Positions 20,615-29,794 of a DNA stretch of 64,000 bases are shown piece after piece (position 1 is the first letter of the stretch; each line of letters starts with the position of its first letter). The notes under the pieces were generated by a model. That model searched no databases, was not told the origin of the DNA, and worked only from the letters and a program-made list of their open reading frames with translations. Source of the stretch: Xanthomonas prunicola (GTDB lineage: Bacteria; Pseudomonadota; Gammaproteobacteria; Xanthomonadales; Xanthomonadaceae); the NCBI RefSeq assembly GCF_002846205.1, contig NZ_PHKV01000013.1, positions 1-64,000 on the forward strand. Direction: 5' to 3'. The position numbers were made by a program, and so were the translations under genes.

Positions 20615-23600
20615 GCACACCCACGCCGCCGCCCGCCGCACCACCCCGCGCGCGCTTCTATCGCCGCCGCCGGTTCTGGGTAGGCTCGGGCCTGACCGTG
20701 CTCGGGCTGGTGCTGCTGGCCTTGATCGCGCTCTATTGGTTATTGCAGACCGTGGCCGGGCGCGACGTGTTGCTGGCGCAGGTGGTTGCGCGCCTGCCGG
20801 TGGGTGCCACCTTTACCTACGGCAAAGTCGAGGGCCCGGTCGCCGGCCCGCTGACCTTGCGCAATGTCGACTTCAGGTATCAGGACATCCACTTCACCGC
20901 CGAGCGCGTGTATCTGGAGCCGGATCTGCGCCCGCTCTTGGGGCGCAAGCTGCAGCTGGACGCGGTGCAGGTCAGCAACGCCACCTTGAATCTGGGCAAG
21001 AGCGACGAGCCGTTCAAACTCCCCAGCTGGCCCGAGTCGCTGCCGCAGATCGACGTGCCGCTGGCGATCCAGGCCGACAATATCGATGTGCAGAACCTGC
21101 GCATCACCCAGCTGCAGCAGCCGATGATCGTGCTGCACAAGATGCAGGGCGGGCTGGAAGTGGCCACCGGCGAACTGCGCACGCGCGATCTGGTGATCGA
21201 CACCGACATGGGCGATTTCCGCCTGCATGGCGATTACGTGCCCAACGACGCGTATCGCGCCGACCTCACCGCCACGGCAGTGTTACCGGCCGCGCGCGGG
21301 CGTACCCCGGCCAGCCTGGGGCTGGTGGCACGCGGCGACCTGGACAAGATGGAAGTGGCCATCGCCGGCCGCGCGCCGGCACCGCTGCAGGCCAGTCTGG
21401 TGTTTACCGGCCGCGACGACCCGACCTGGGCGTTCAAGGCGGTCACCGACGCGCTGGATCCCTCGCTGCTGATTCCGGCCGCTGAGGGGCAGGCCAATCC
21501 GCCCGGCACGCCGATCGCACTGAACCTGCAAGCCTCCGGCAAGGGCGGCAACGCCGATCTGCACGGCCGCATCAAGCAAGGTGAGTTGAGCGCCACGCTG
21601 CAGCCTTCGCATATCGGCCTGGCCGAACAGGTACTCACCGTCGAACCGTTGGTGATCGACACCTTCGAAGGCCGCACGCAATTGCGCGGCACCGCCGATT
21701 TCCGCGATATCCAAAATCCGAGTTTCCGGTTTGCGGTCAACGCCAGCGGCCTGCGTTTCACGCCAGCGGCGGACCCGGCAACACCCGAGGCGCCGCTGGT
21801 GCCGGTGGAGTTGCAGGACGCACGCCTGGGCGTGGCCGGCACCTTGAAGGCGTGGGCCGCGATCGGCCGCGCCACGGTCGAGCGCGATGGTCAGCAGGCC
21901 GAGCTGGTCTTCGACAGCCGCGGCAATGACCAACGTGCGCAGCTCAAGCAGGTGCAGGCGAAAACGCCCGGCGGCTTGCTGGATCTCACCGGCGAAGTGG
22001 CTTGGGCGCCGGAGCTGCAATGGGATGTCAGCGCACAACTGGCCAAGTTCGACCCGGGTTATTTCGCGCCGGGCTGGAATGGCAACCTGTCCGGCAAGAT
22101 CGCGTCCAAGGGTCGCCAGTTGCCGGCACCGGCGGGCGGCGTCTCGCCGGGCTTTGAAGCCACTGCGGAGATTCCCAGTTTGACCGGGCAGCTGCGTCAA
22201 CGCGCGCTGTCGGCCAATGGCAAATTCGCATTGCGCGGCGAACAGGGCGAAGGCGATTTGCAACTGGCGCTGGGCAATAGCCGCATCAACGCCAAGGGCA
22301 AGGTCGGCGACCAGCTCGATATCGCCGCGCAGCTGCAGCCGTTGCAACTGGACGATGTGCTGCCTGGCGCCACCGGCGTAGTACGTGGGCAGCTGCAGGT
22401 CAGCGGCAAGCGCGACGCACCCGACATCACCGCCGACATCACCGGCAATGGCCTGCGCTGGAACACCTATAGCGCGCAGAGCATCAGCCTGCGTGGCCGG
22501 CTGCCGTGGCGCGGCAGCGATGGGCAACTGGCGTTGCAAGGCACCGCCATCGAAGCCGGTGCGGTGCTGGACAGCGTGCGCGTACAGGCGCGCGGCGCAG
22601 TGGAAGCCTTGCGGCTGGATGCCGACATCGCCAACAGCATGGCCAGCGTTGCCCTGCAGGGCGATGTACGGCGCAACGGCGAGCGCTGGCAGGGCCAGGT
22701 CGCCACCTTGCGGATTGCACCTTCCAAGGGCGATGCCTGGGCACTGCGTCAGCCGGCGCAGTTCAGTACCGACGGTGCGGCCTTCACCTTGTCCGATACC
22801 TGCCTGGGCGCAGCCACCGGCGGCGCGCTCTGCGCCAGCGCCAACTGGCCGCGCGAAGGCATGGTGGTGCATGGCGATGCACTGCCGCTGTCGCTGGTGC
22901 AGCCATGGCTGCCGAAGCAGGAAGGCCGGCAGATCTATCTGCGTGGCGAACTGTCGCTGGACGGCAGCTTCAAGCCGCGCGGCAACGCGTGGGAAGGCAG
23001 CCTGCGCATCGCATCGCCCGAAGGCGGTATTCGTCTGGGCGAAACCCGTTACGCCGCCGTGGCCGGTAACCCCAATCGCGGCGAACTGTTGCGCTACGAC
23101 CAGTTCAGCATGCAGGCCGATTTCACCCAGCAGCAGATCCAGGGCAAGCTCGGTATCGGCTTCCAGGGCGCCGGCTTTGTCGATGCCAAGTTCAACACCG
23201 GCTGGGATGCGTACGCACCGCTCAACGGCGAGCTGTATCTCAATATGTCGCGGCTGTACTGGCTGGAGCTGGTCATTGCCGATGTGGTGCGGCCGAAGGG
23301 GCTGGTCGAAGGCCACGTGAGCCTGCGCGGCACCCGCGACAAACCGCTGCTCGGCGGCGATGCCACCTTGAGCGATTTCACCGCCGAATACCCGTCGATG
23401 GGTTTGACCCTGAGCGAAGGCAAGGGCCGCTTCGACGCATTGCCGGATGGCTCGGCCAAGATCACCGCCTCGGCCAAATCCGGCGAAGGCACGCTCACCG
23501 TCGATGGCGGGTTGTCGTGGTTCGGCACCAGCACGCCGCTGCTGCTGAATATCCGCGGCAATAACGTGCTGGCGTACAACACCAGCGAGTTGCGCATCAT

Positions 23601-24468
23601 CGCCAACCCGGACATGCAGTTCGGCATTACCGATAACACCATGCATCTGCGCGGCAAGGTCACCGTGCCCGAGGCCGACATCGACCTGGAACGCCTGGAC
23701 CGCGGCACCTCGGTGTCCGAAGACGTGGTGGTGCTGGATCCGGTAGATCCAGAACAAACGCCAGCCTCGCCATTGGATATGGACCTGGCGATCGTGCTCG
23801 GCGACAAGGTCAACATGACCGGTTTCGGCCTCAAGGGCGGACTGAGCGGGCAGATGCAGATTCGCGCGCGTCCGGGCCGCGAGATGACCGCCAGCGGCGG
23901 GCTGGATGTGCGCGGCCGCTACAAGGCCTATGGCCAGGATCTGACCATCAGCCGCGGCCAGCTGACCTGGAACAACAACATCGTCTCCGACCCACGCGTG
24001 AGCCTGCGCGCCGAGCGCAAGATCGGCGATGTCACCGCCGGTATCGACGTCAGCGGCCGCGCCGAATCGCCGCGCGCCGATGTGTGGTCCGAGCCGGCAA
24101 TGTCGCAATCCGAAGCGCTGTCGTACCTGGTCCTCGGCCGCGGCCTGTCCACGGCCAGCAGCGACGAAACCCAGCAGGTCAGCGCCGCCTCGGCGGCATT
24201 GTCGGCTGGCAGCAGCCTGATCGCCTCGCAGATCGGCGCCAAGCTCGGCCTGGACGAAGCCGGCGTCAGCCAATCCAGCACGCTGGGCTCGGTGGTGGGC
24301 TTTGGCAAGTATCTCTCGCCCAAACTCTATGTCGGTTACGGCGTCTCGATGATCGGCGGCGGCTCGGTCCTGACGCTGAAATACCTGCTCAGCCGCGGCT
24401 TCGATATCGAAGCCGAATCCAGCACGGTGGAGACCAAGGGCTCGGTGAATTGGCGGCGGGAGAAGTAG
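20611..24468 (+). CDS. tamB: Translocation and assembly module inner-membrane protein TamB
   Basis: A 1,285-residue AsmA-like bridge protein anchored by one N-terminal membrane helix (about residues 24-45), with long beta-taco repeats and the C-terminal TamB (DUF490) domain. It spans the periplasm and docks on TamA. The GTG start at 20611 overlaps the tamA stop by four bases. Length and composition fit the family, and the C-terminus (VGFGKYLSPKLYVGYGVSM onward) is the usual conserved end. Confidence 0.93.
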   Translation: MSTPTPPPAAPPRARFYRRRRFWVGSGLTVLGLVLLALIALYWLLQTVAGRDVLLAQVVARLPVGATFTYGKVEGPVAGPLTLRNVDFRYQDIHFTAERVYLEPDLRPLLGRKLQLDAVQVSNATLNLGKSDEPFKLPSWPESLPQIDVPLAIQADNIDVQNLRITQLQQPMIVLHKMQGGLEVATGELRTRDLVIDTDMGDFRLHGDYVPNDAYRADLTATAVLPAARGRTPASLGLVARGDLDKMEVAIAGRAPAPLQASLVFTGRDDPTWAFKAVTDALDPSLLIPAAEGQANPPGTPIALNLQASGKGGNADLHGRIKQGELSATLQPSHIGLAEQVLTVEPLVIDTFEGRTQLRGTADFRDIQNPSFRFAVNASGLRFTPAADPATPEAPLVPVELQDARLGVAGTLKAWAAIGRATVERDGQQAELVFDSRGNDQRAQLKQVQAKTPGGLLDLTGEVAWAPELQWDVSAQLAKFDPGYFAPGWNGNLSGKIASKGRQLPAPAGGVSPGFEATAEIPSLTGQLRQRALSANGKFALRGEQGEGDLQLALGNSRINAKGKVGDQLDIAAQLQPLQLDDVLPGATGVVRGQLQVSGKRDAPDITADITGNGLRWNTYSAQSISLRGRLPWRGSDGQLALQGTAIEAGAVLDSVRVQARGAVEALRLDADIANSMASVALQGDVRRNGERWQGQVATLRIAPSKGDAWALRQPAQFSTDGAAFTLSDTCLGAATGGALCASANWPREGMVVHGDALPLSLVQPWLPKQEGRQIYLRGELSLDGSFKPRGNAWEGSLRIASPEGGIRLGETRYAAVAGNPNRGELLRYDQFSMQADFTQQQIQGKLGIGFQGAGFVDAKFNTGWDAYAPLNGELYLNMSRLYWLELVIADVVRPKGLVEGHVSLRGTRDKPLLGGDATLSDFTAEYPSMGLTLSEGKGRFDALPDGSAKITASAKSGEGTLTVDGGLSWFGTSTPLLLNIRGNNVLAYNTSELRIIANPDMQFGITDNTMHLRGKVTVPEADIDLERLDRGTSVSEDVVVLDPVDPEQTPASPLDMDLAIVLGDKVNMTGFGLKGGLSGQMQIRARPGREMTASGGLDVRGRYKAYGQDLTISRGQLTWNNNIVSDPRVSLRAERKIGDVTAGIDVSGRAESPRADVWSEPAMSQSEALSYLVLGRGLSTASSDETQQVSAASAALSAGSSLIASQIGAKLGLDEAGVSQSSTLGSVVGFGKYLSPKLYVGYGVSMIGGGSVLTLKYLLSRGFDIEAESSTVETKGSVNWRREK

Positions 24469-24680
24469 GTCGTGACAGTTGGCTGGCGGAACTGCTGGCC
24501 CCTCTGCGAAGTCTGCCGCCAGCGGCCTGTAGATCGTATTGTGCAAATAGAAGGCTAGATCACTTGCGCCGGCAAGTATCTTCCGAGTTGTGGTGAGAAA
24601 GGACTCCAGTTGGGTTGATTACGATTGACCCGGAACTGGTGTTGCATAATAACTTTACAAGTCAGTCGAGCTAGCACAGC

Positions 24681-24884
24681 ATGAGGGCTGCCAGAAGAAG
24701 ATGGCTCAGGGCGCTTGTGGTTTATCAGATTGGTTACATCATCTTTTTTTCCGTGTTCTTTCTGATACTCCAGTGGTCCAGAGTGGATATGGCATTGGCC
24801 AAAACAGTGAAGTTGTTTTTATTCTCGGAATTGTTACTAGTTGTAGCGTTGGCAATCGACTATTCGAAAATTCGTAGGCGGTAA
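24681..24884 (+). CDS. Small membrane protein, unknown function
   Basis: A 67-residue frame with a basic N-terminus and two hydrophobic segments (YQIGYIIFFSVFFLIL and LFLFSELLLVVALAI), ending in KIRRR. Its AT-rich composition differs from its neighbours. There is no strong ribosome binding site. I do not recognise it; a short two-helix membrane protein is the best description. Confidence 0.5.
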   Translation: MRAARRRWLRALVVYQIGYIIFFSVFFLILQWSRVDMALAKTVKLFLFSELLLVVALAIDYSKIRRR

Positions 24885-25099
24885 GTCCACGCCCTGCAGA
24901 ACCAGGTTCACATGGCGTAAACGCTTTTCAGCCCCGTGTACGTTGAGCATCGTCATCGCTGGCAGATCGCGCGGTTTTGGTTGGTGAAGACGGGCCGTTA
25001 CGTACTCTTTATGTTCGCGAAGTGGTGCGGATCTAGCCTCTTTACGCCACGCAGATCTACCTTGGCACCCCCGCACAGCAGTGCGTTGAGCCGAACACG

Positions 25100-25528
25100 A
25101 TGTGTATCCTGATTTTGCGAGGTCCTCAGGTCGATCCGGCGCCGTTGGTGCCGGTGCAGTTGCCTGAGTGTGCTGGGCGTGCGTTGCGCACGCTGGCGTG
25201 TGCCGATGTGGATAGCTTGATTGCCGAGCTGCATGCGGCCGGTGGCGATGCCGAGGTGGAGCTGGTGTTGCTGGATTCGGGCGATCTGCCCTTGTCCGAG
25301 CGCAGCTGCGCGCGTGCCTTGCGTGCTGCCGTGGACGCGTTGCCCACGCCGTATATCGAGCTGCATACCGATGCCGATCAGGAGCTGGAGCCGTGGCTGC
25401 ATGCGCAGCATGCGCCGTTGGCGGTGGTGATCACGCCGCACGATGCGCCGCGCGCGTATGCGATGTCGCTCGGCATTGCCGCGCGCTGCCTGCCGTCGCT
25501 GCGCGCGCCATTGCGCGTTGCGGCCTGA
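25100..25528 (+). CDS. Degenerate type II 3-dehydroquinase-like protein (first of pair)
   Basis: A 142-residue protein whose layout follows AroQ dehydroquinases: an N-terminal LILRGPQ strand in place of LILNGPN, a central LRAAVDALPTPYIELHTD in place of the LRDAL...P.IEVHLSN segment, and a final MSLGIAAR helix. The catalytic Tyr loop, the Asn of NGPN and the SN-x-x-x-RE motif are missing or changed, so enzymatic dehydroquinase activity is doubtful. It is followed eleven bases later by a second member of the same fold, suggesting duplication and joint function. Confidence 0.65.
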   Translation: MCILILRGPQVDPAPLVPVQLPECAGRALRTLACADVDSLIAELHAAGGDAEVELVLLDSGDLPLSERSCARALRAAVDALPTPYIELHTDADQELEPWLHAQHAPLAVVITPHDAPRAYAMSLGIAARCLPSLRAPLRVAA

Positions 25529-25538
25529 GGAGGACGCC

Positions 25539-25988
25539 ATGTCGATCGTGATCATGCGTGGGCCTGAGGCCGCGCTGCCGCTGGTGCGCGGGCCGCAGCC
25601 ATTGCCGCGCGCCGTTATCCGTCAATTGGTCGCGTGCGCCGGAGACGCGGGCAAGACGGTGGCGGTGCGCGCCTGTGGGTCGGAGCAGGAACTGCTGGAT
25701 GCGCTACGTGTGGCCGGTCAGGCGCGGATGGAGATCGCGCTGATCGATCCGGGCAGTTGCGTGGACAGTGCGCGGTTGCATCGCGTGCTGCGCGACTTGC
25801 CTTACCCGTATGTCGAAACGCACGACGATAGCGTGGACCGCCCGGAACGTTGCCTGCCGCACGGTCTGGGGCAATGCATCGCCACGGTGCGTGGCTACTG
25901 CGCGCAGAGCTATCTGCTTGGGCTGGAGATCGCGCTGGAACATCTGGGCTGCACGGAGATTCAAGGCGATGTCCACGTCGGGACCTGA
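25539..25988 (+). CDS. Degenerate type II 3-dehydroquinase-like protein (second of pair)
   Basis: A 149-residue paralogue of the preceding gene. It has the same N-terminal strand (IVIMRGPE), the central LRDLPYPYVETHDDS segment and a C-terminal YLLGLEIALEHLG helix, again AroQ-like without the usual active-site residues. The start has a strong GAGGAGG five bases upstream. The gene overlaps the next one by 20 bases. The two may form a heteromer with a regulatory or binding role; that is inference. Confidence 0.65.
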   Translation: MSIVIMRGPEAALPLVRGPQPLPRAVIRQLVACAGDAGKTVAVRACGSEQELLDALRVAGQARMEIALIDPGSCVDSARLHRVLRDLPYPYVETHDDSVDRPERCLPHGLGQCIATVRGYCAQSYLLGLEIALEHLGCTEIQGDVHVGT

Positions 25989-26196
25989 GCGGCGCCAGCT
26001 GCATTACTTCGCCGATTACGAAGGGTATTGCGACGGTCGGCCGGTGCTGTGGGGACAGCTGGCGCACAGCGTGGACGTGCCAGCCGATGGCGAGCTGGAT
26101 GCAGCCGGACTGGTGTGCGCGCTGCGCCGACGTGCGGCTGAGGCGCATGGGTTGGAGGCGGGGCAGATTCGCTTATGCCAGGTCACGCGCCTGTAG
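25969..26196 (+). CDS. Small hypothetical protein linked to the AroQ-like pair
   Basis: A 75-residue frame starting inside the preceding gene (MSTSGPERRQLHYFADYEGY onward), acidic and without signal or membrane segments. The overlap and shared strand suggest one transcript. I do not recognise the family. Confidence 0.5.
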   Translation: MSTSGPERRQLHYFADYEGYCDGRPVLWGQLAHSVDVPADGELDAAGLVCALRRRAAEAHGLEAGQIRLCQVTRL

Positions 26197-26448
26197 CTGC
26201 GCGCGCAGAGCAGCCGACAACACGAGTACGCAGCCACTAGGCGGGCGCGGCGTGACTCGGCGCGGCATCATCACCTTTACGCTGCAGGTGCTGCGCGCTG
26301 TCCGCATCCAACTGGCGACCGCCTGCGAGGTTCTGGTGGCCGTTCGTTGTGTTTAGCGCGCGGACGTGTCGCTGCAAGCGCTGCAAAGCGTACGCCCGGT
26401 GCGGCGCCGCATTGTCTGGACACCACGTCCAACGACAACCACTGAGAG

Positions 26449-26474
26449 ACACTGCCGCCCGAAGGCGGCAGTGT
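26449..26474 (-). terminator. Stable hairpin downstream of the PQQ dehydrogenase gene
   Basis: ACACTGCCGCC (26449-26459) and GGCGGCAGTGT (26464-26474) form an 11-base perfect stem, with a UUCG loop on the minus-strand transcript. It lies about 45 bases after the stop at 26519. No long T-run follows, so it may act as a processing or REP-like end rather than a classic terminator. The rest of 26197-26518 shows no gene. Confidence 0.6.
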
Positions 26475-26518
26475 CGTGTTTCGGACAGGACACCTAATTG
26501 CCGTCCTGCGGATCCTGC

Positions 26519-28249
26519 TTACTTGGCTGCTGCGTTGTCCGGTACGAACTTGATCAGCTGATTGCTGGTCGCGGCGGTACCGAAGTTGAAGCGGCCGTAG
26601 CCGTCGCCCCAATACAGCGCGCCGTTTGCGATCGCCGGCGAACTGATCACCGAGCCGCTGGCGTTGTAGTTCCACACGGTGGCGCCGGTGTCGGCGTCCA
26701 GTGCGACCATATTGCCCGCCATCGAGCCGGCATACAGCAGGTTCGGCGAGACCGTCAGCGAGCCCTGGCCGCCCGCCGGCACGGTCGGATTCACCGGGTT
26801 GATGCCGGGCACCTTGACCTGCCACTTGATCTTGCCGGTTGCCGCGTCCAGCGCGGCCCACGAGCCGCCGTTATGGGTCTGGACGTTCGCCGGCCCCAAT
26901 GTGTAGGTGGCGTTGGAGTTGTTGTTGATGGCCACGTAGACCTGCGACTTGTACGGGTCGAACGCGGTACCCCATTCCACACCGCCGGTGGTGCCGCCGG
27001 GGCCGACCTGCGTCGACCACACCTTGGCGCCGGTCTTGGCGTCGAAGGCCCAGTAGATGCCGCTCTTCTGACCGGCACCGACCAACTGCTGCAACTTGCC
27101 GTTGTGCGGCACGGCAAACAGCTGCACGCCGGCACCGCCGAAGTCGTAATCCGGACCGGTCAGGTTGGTTGCCTGCGTATTCGGGCACAGGCCGTTGGTG
27201 GGTGCGACGATGCAGGACAGGTTCCAGGCATCGTACCCCTGCGCACGGTTGGCCCAGACCAGCTTGCCGGTATCCAGATTCAACGAAATCACCGAATCGA
27301 CGTAGTTGTCCGGCGCCATGCAGTTGAGTTCATCCTGCACCGTGAGTTCACTGCCGCGGTAGGAGCGCGCATTGGAGATGCAGTTACCCACGCCCTGCGG
27401 AATGTTGTAGTTGTTGCCGGTACCGAAATACAGGCGACGGTTGATCGGGTCGATGGCCACCTGGCCCCATACCGACGCGCCGGTGTAGCCCTCGGGCACG
27501 TTGTAGAACTGCCACACCTTCTTGCCGGTGTTCAGATCCACCGCCACCACGCTGCCGCGGAAGCTGAAGGTGTGGTTGGCCGCCAGGTTGCCCCAGTCGC
27601 CGGACGACACGCCGACGTAGATGCGGTTGCCGTAGATGACCGGCGAGGAGGTGATGCGCGCCTGCGGATTGGCTTCCACCGTGGTCTTCCACAACAGCTT
27701 GCCGGTCTTCTTGTCCAGCGCCAGCAAGGTGCCTGCGACCTGGTCGCCAACGATGATGCTCCTGGCACTGATGGCCGGCGTGTTGCGCGTCACCGAGTTG
27801 GCGTTGCCGGTGTAATCGGACAGCTTGGCTTGCCAGTTCGGCTTTCCGGTTTGCGTGTCCACGCTATACAGCGTGCCGCCCCAGTCGGGCACATACAAGG
27901 TGCCGCCTTCGACGCTGGGCGTGGCCGAAATATCGCCGGTGGTGGTCAGGGTCCACGCCGGCTTGAGGGTCTTGGCCGTGGTGCGATTGATCTTCCACTC
28001 GCCCGGTGCGAAACGCCAATTCAAGTAGCCGCCACCGGCGGTGGTCCAGTTGCTGGGGCTGGCGAAGGGAAGGTCTTGACCGAAGCTGCGCCAGACCTGG
28101 CCGGAGCGTGCGAATGCCTCGGTATCCAGGGACGATACCGGCTGTTGTGCGGTGGTGGCACCAGACTGAGCGACAGCCACGGCACTGACGAGCAAGCAAG
28201 GAACGAGCGTCAAACTGCGGAACCGCAAACGGCGTTTGGGATTGGTCAT
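26519..28249 (-). CDS. Exported PQQ-type beta-propeller dehydrogenase (polyvinyl-alcohol-dehydrogenase-like)
   Basis: A 576-residue protein from the ATG at 28249, with a signal peptide (LTLVPCLLVSAVAVAQS) and repeated propeller blades of the PQQ type, for example GGTLYSVDTQTGKPNW, LLALDKKTGKLLW, VAVDLNTGKKVW, LNLDTGKLVW, WAFDAKTGAKVW and VALDADTGATVW. The spacing matches quinoprotein alcohol or PVA dehydrogenases that oxidise substrates in the periplasm. No CxxCH haem site is seen, so electrons would need a separate acceptor. BamB-type non-catalytic propellers look similar but are shorter. Its substrate is not evident; the neighbouring sugar-acid genes suggest a carbohydrate or alcohol. An operator-like palindrome lies upstream at 28435-28449. 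Confidence 0.8.
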   Translation of the reverse strand: MTNPKRRLRFRSLTLVPCLLVSAVAVAQSGATTAQQPVSSLDTEAFARSGQVWRSFGQDLPFASPSNWTTAGGGYLNWRFAPGEWKINRTTAKTLKPAWTLTTTGDISATPSVEGGTLYVPDWGGTLYSVDTQTGKPNWQAKLSDYTGNANSVTRNTPAISARSIIVGDQVAGTLLALDKKTGKLLWKTTVEANPQARITSSPVIYGNRIYVGVSSGDWGNLAANHTFSFRGSVVAVDLNTGKKVWQFYNVPEGYTGASVWGQVAIDPINRRLYFGTGNNYNIPQGVGNCISNARSYRGSELTVQDELNCMAPDNYVDSVISLNLDTGKLVWANRAQGYDAWNLSCIVAPTNGLCPNTQATNLTGPDYDFGGAGVQLFAVPHNGKLQQLVGAGQKSGIYWAFDAKTGAKVWSTQVGPGGTTGGVEWGTAFDPYKSQVYVAINNNSNATYTLGPANVQTHNGGSWAALDAATGKIKWQVKVPGINPVNPTVPAGGQGSLTVSPNLLYAGSMAGNMVALDADTGATVWNYNASGSVISSPAIANGALYWGDGYGRFNFGTAATSNQLIKFVPDNAAAK

Positions 28250-29052
28250 CACGGCATGTCCTAGATAGAAGGAAGCGTTGGATCCCCCCGGATCTGCTGA
28301 CCGAACGATGGACGATTGAAGCGACCGCGCAACACCTGCGCGGCGCTGCATTCACAAAGCGGTCGGGTCCGTTTGCATCTGGTACGACCAGCTTGAAAAA
28401 TTTGCGTTCAATGGGTTCGTTATTCGCACAAATCGTGATGATTCATCACTATCTTGCGCGGTCTCGATAGAAAAAATGATTGATGCGCGTTCGTTGAATG
28501 TGTGCGGATGGCAATGGTTTGCAAGAAGTAACCTGGAAATGTCGCGCAACCTTGTGTGGTGGCTTTCTGCTGGTTGAGAACGCGATGGAAGAGGGTGCGA
28601 CAACAGCCTGGTGCGCGATGTGGGCATCGGAGCCGATACTCGCAGCACCTTGTGGCGAATGGACGTTCGCGCTGAGCGCTGCGGCTGATTATGCGGTGCG
28701 GTACTCATGGCGCGGCGTGCGGATGCCGGCGGGCGTGGCCTGTGCCCTCATCCGCCCGGGGGCACTTCTCCCGTGGGGAGCACGCAGTGGCGCTACGAAG
28801 TCGCTTGGCCGCTTAGTTGCCGGCCGCAGAATGCGGCTGCATGGATCCGCGTTGGCTGCGACGAAGCCAGCGCGACAGCACGTACCAGGCCGCGTTGCAC
28901 CGTGCGCCCTGTCTGTGTGCAGTGCCATGACGATGCGCGAGACGTTATCGATCTGATGTATCGCCGATCTCGACGCAGCAGCATCGTGACGCACAACGCA
29001 CACGCACTAGGCGGCGATCACCGCATGCCTCGTGCAAATCCTCTGGGCCGAC
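28250..29052. other. Long intergenic region with an operator-like palindrome
   Basis: About 800 bases without a credible gene. GTGATGA (28435-28441) and TCATCAC (28443-28449) form a perfect palindrome with a one-base centre, about 190 bases before the PQQ-gene start, looking like a regulator site. Near 28743-28790 there is a partial copy of the CCTCATCCGCC / ttctcccg intergenic repeat. Confidence 0.5.
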
Positions 29053-29637
29053 TCACACGCGCTCGGACGCGCGTGAAGCGTGTTGCAGTGCAGCGGGATC
29101 GGTCGCTGCGAGCTGGCCGATCGCATCCTGCACCACGGCAGCGACGTTGGCATCTACATCCACCGACACGACGTCTGCTTCGTCTAGCGGCAGTTCCAGT
29201 GTCTGTATCTGGCTGTCGAGCAACGTGGGAGGCATGAAGTGGCCGGCGCGGGCGCTCAAGCGGGCGGCGATCACGTGCGGGGCCGCATGCAGAAATACGA
29301 AGCGCATCGGTACGCCGCTGTTGCGCAGCAATTGGCGATGTGCGCTGCGCAAACCGGAGAAGGCCAGTACCACCGATTCGCCAGCCTGTACGCAATCGCG
29401 CAGCGTCGCCGATAGCAGTTCCACCCACGGTAGCCGCATCGCGTCGGTGAGCGGTTGGCCGGCTGCCATCTGCGCGCGTGCGGCCACGCTGTGATAGTCG
29501 TCGGCATCCAGAAAACGGAAGCCGTAATGCGCTGCAAGTGCCTGCGCAATGGTGGTCTTGCCGCTGCCCGACACGCCCATCACCACGATGGCAAGCGGCG
29601 AAGCGGACGCGGGCGTGGCGAGTGTGGCGGTGTCCAT
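29053..29637 (-). CDS. gntK: Gluconokinase
   Basis: A 194-residue P-loop kinase that phosphorylates D-gluconate to 6-phosphogluconate. Walker A is GVSGSGKTTI near residue 22, followed by FLDADDYHSVAARAQMAAGQPLTDAMRLPW, with the family DADD-x-H and LTD-x-x-R-x-PW pattern. The C-terminal half carries HFMPPTLLDSQIQTLE, also diagnostic. It is divergent from the transporter and phosphorylase genes. Since cellobionate phosphorolysis releases gluconate, the three make a short pathway. Confidence 0.93.
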   Translation of the reverse strand: MDTATLATPASASPLAIVVMGVSGSGKTTIAQALAAHYGFRFLDADDYHSVAARAQMAAGQPLTDAMRLPWVELLSATLRDCVQAGESVVLAFSGLRSAHRQLLRNSGVPMRFVFLHAAPHVIAARLSARAGHFMPPTLLDSQIQTLELPLDEADVVSVDVDANVAAVVQDAIGQLAATDPAALQHASRASERV

Positions 29638-29794
29638 CACGTCAGGTTATATCTCTGGATCGATTCGGCATTGGAGTGGATTTCACGTTGGCGGCGGCCG
29701 ACGCGTGGTGTAGCGTCGGCGCTCCTCGCCAGGTGCGCGGGCACCCAGCGTAACGGCGTGCCCGGCCGGGTACAACGCGTTTGAAGGTGTGTCG

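Noticed and set aside
21283..24546. A 1,087-residue minus-strand frame opposite tamB, and similar long mirror frames opposite glyS, acs, actP, GH94, GH115 and the fucose genes
   Set aside because: Each lies exactly opposite a recognised gene in the frame expected for high-GC shadows and encodes low-complexity His/Gln/Arg/Ala sequence.
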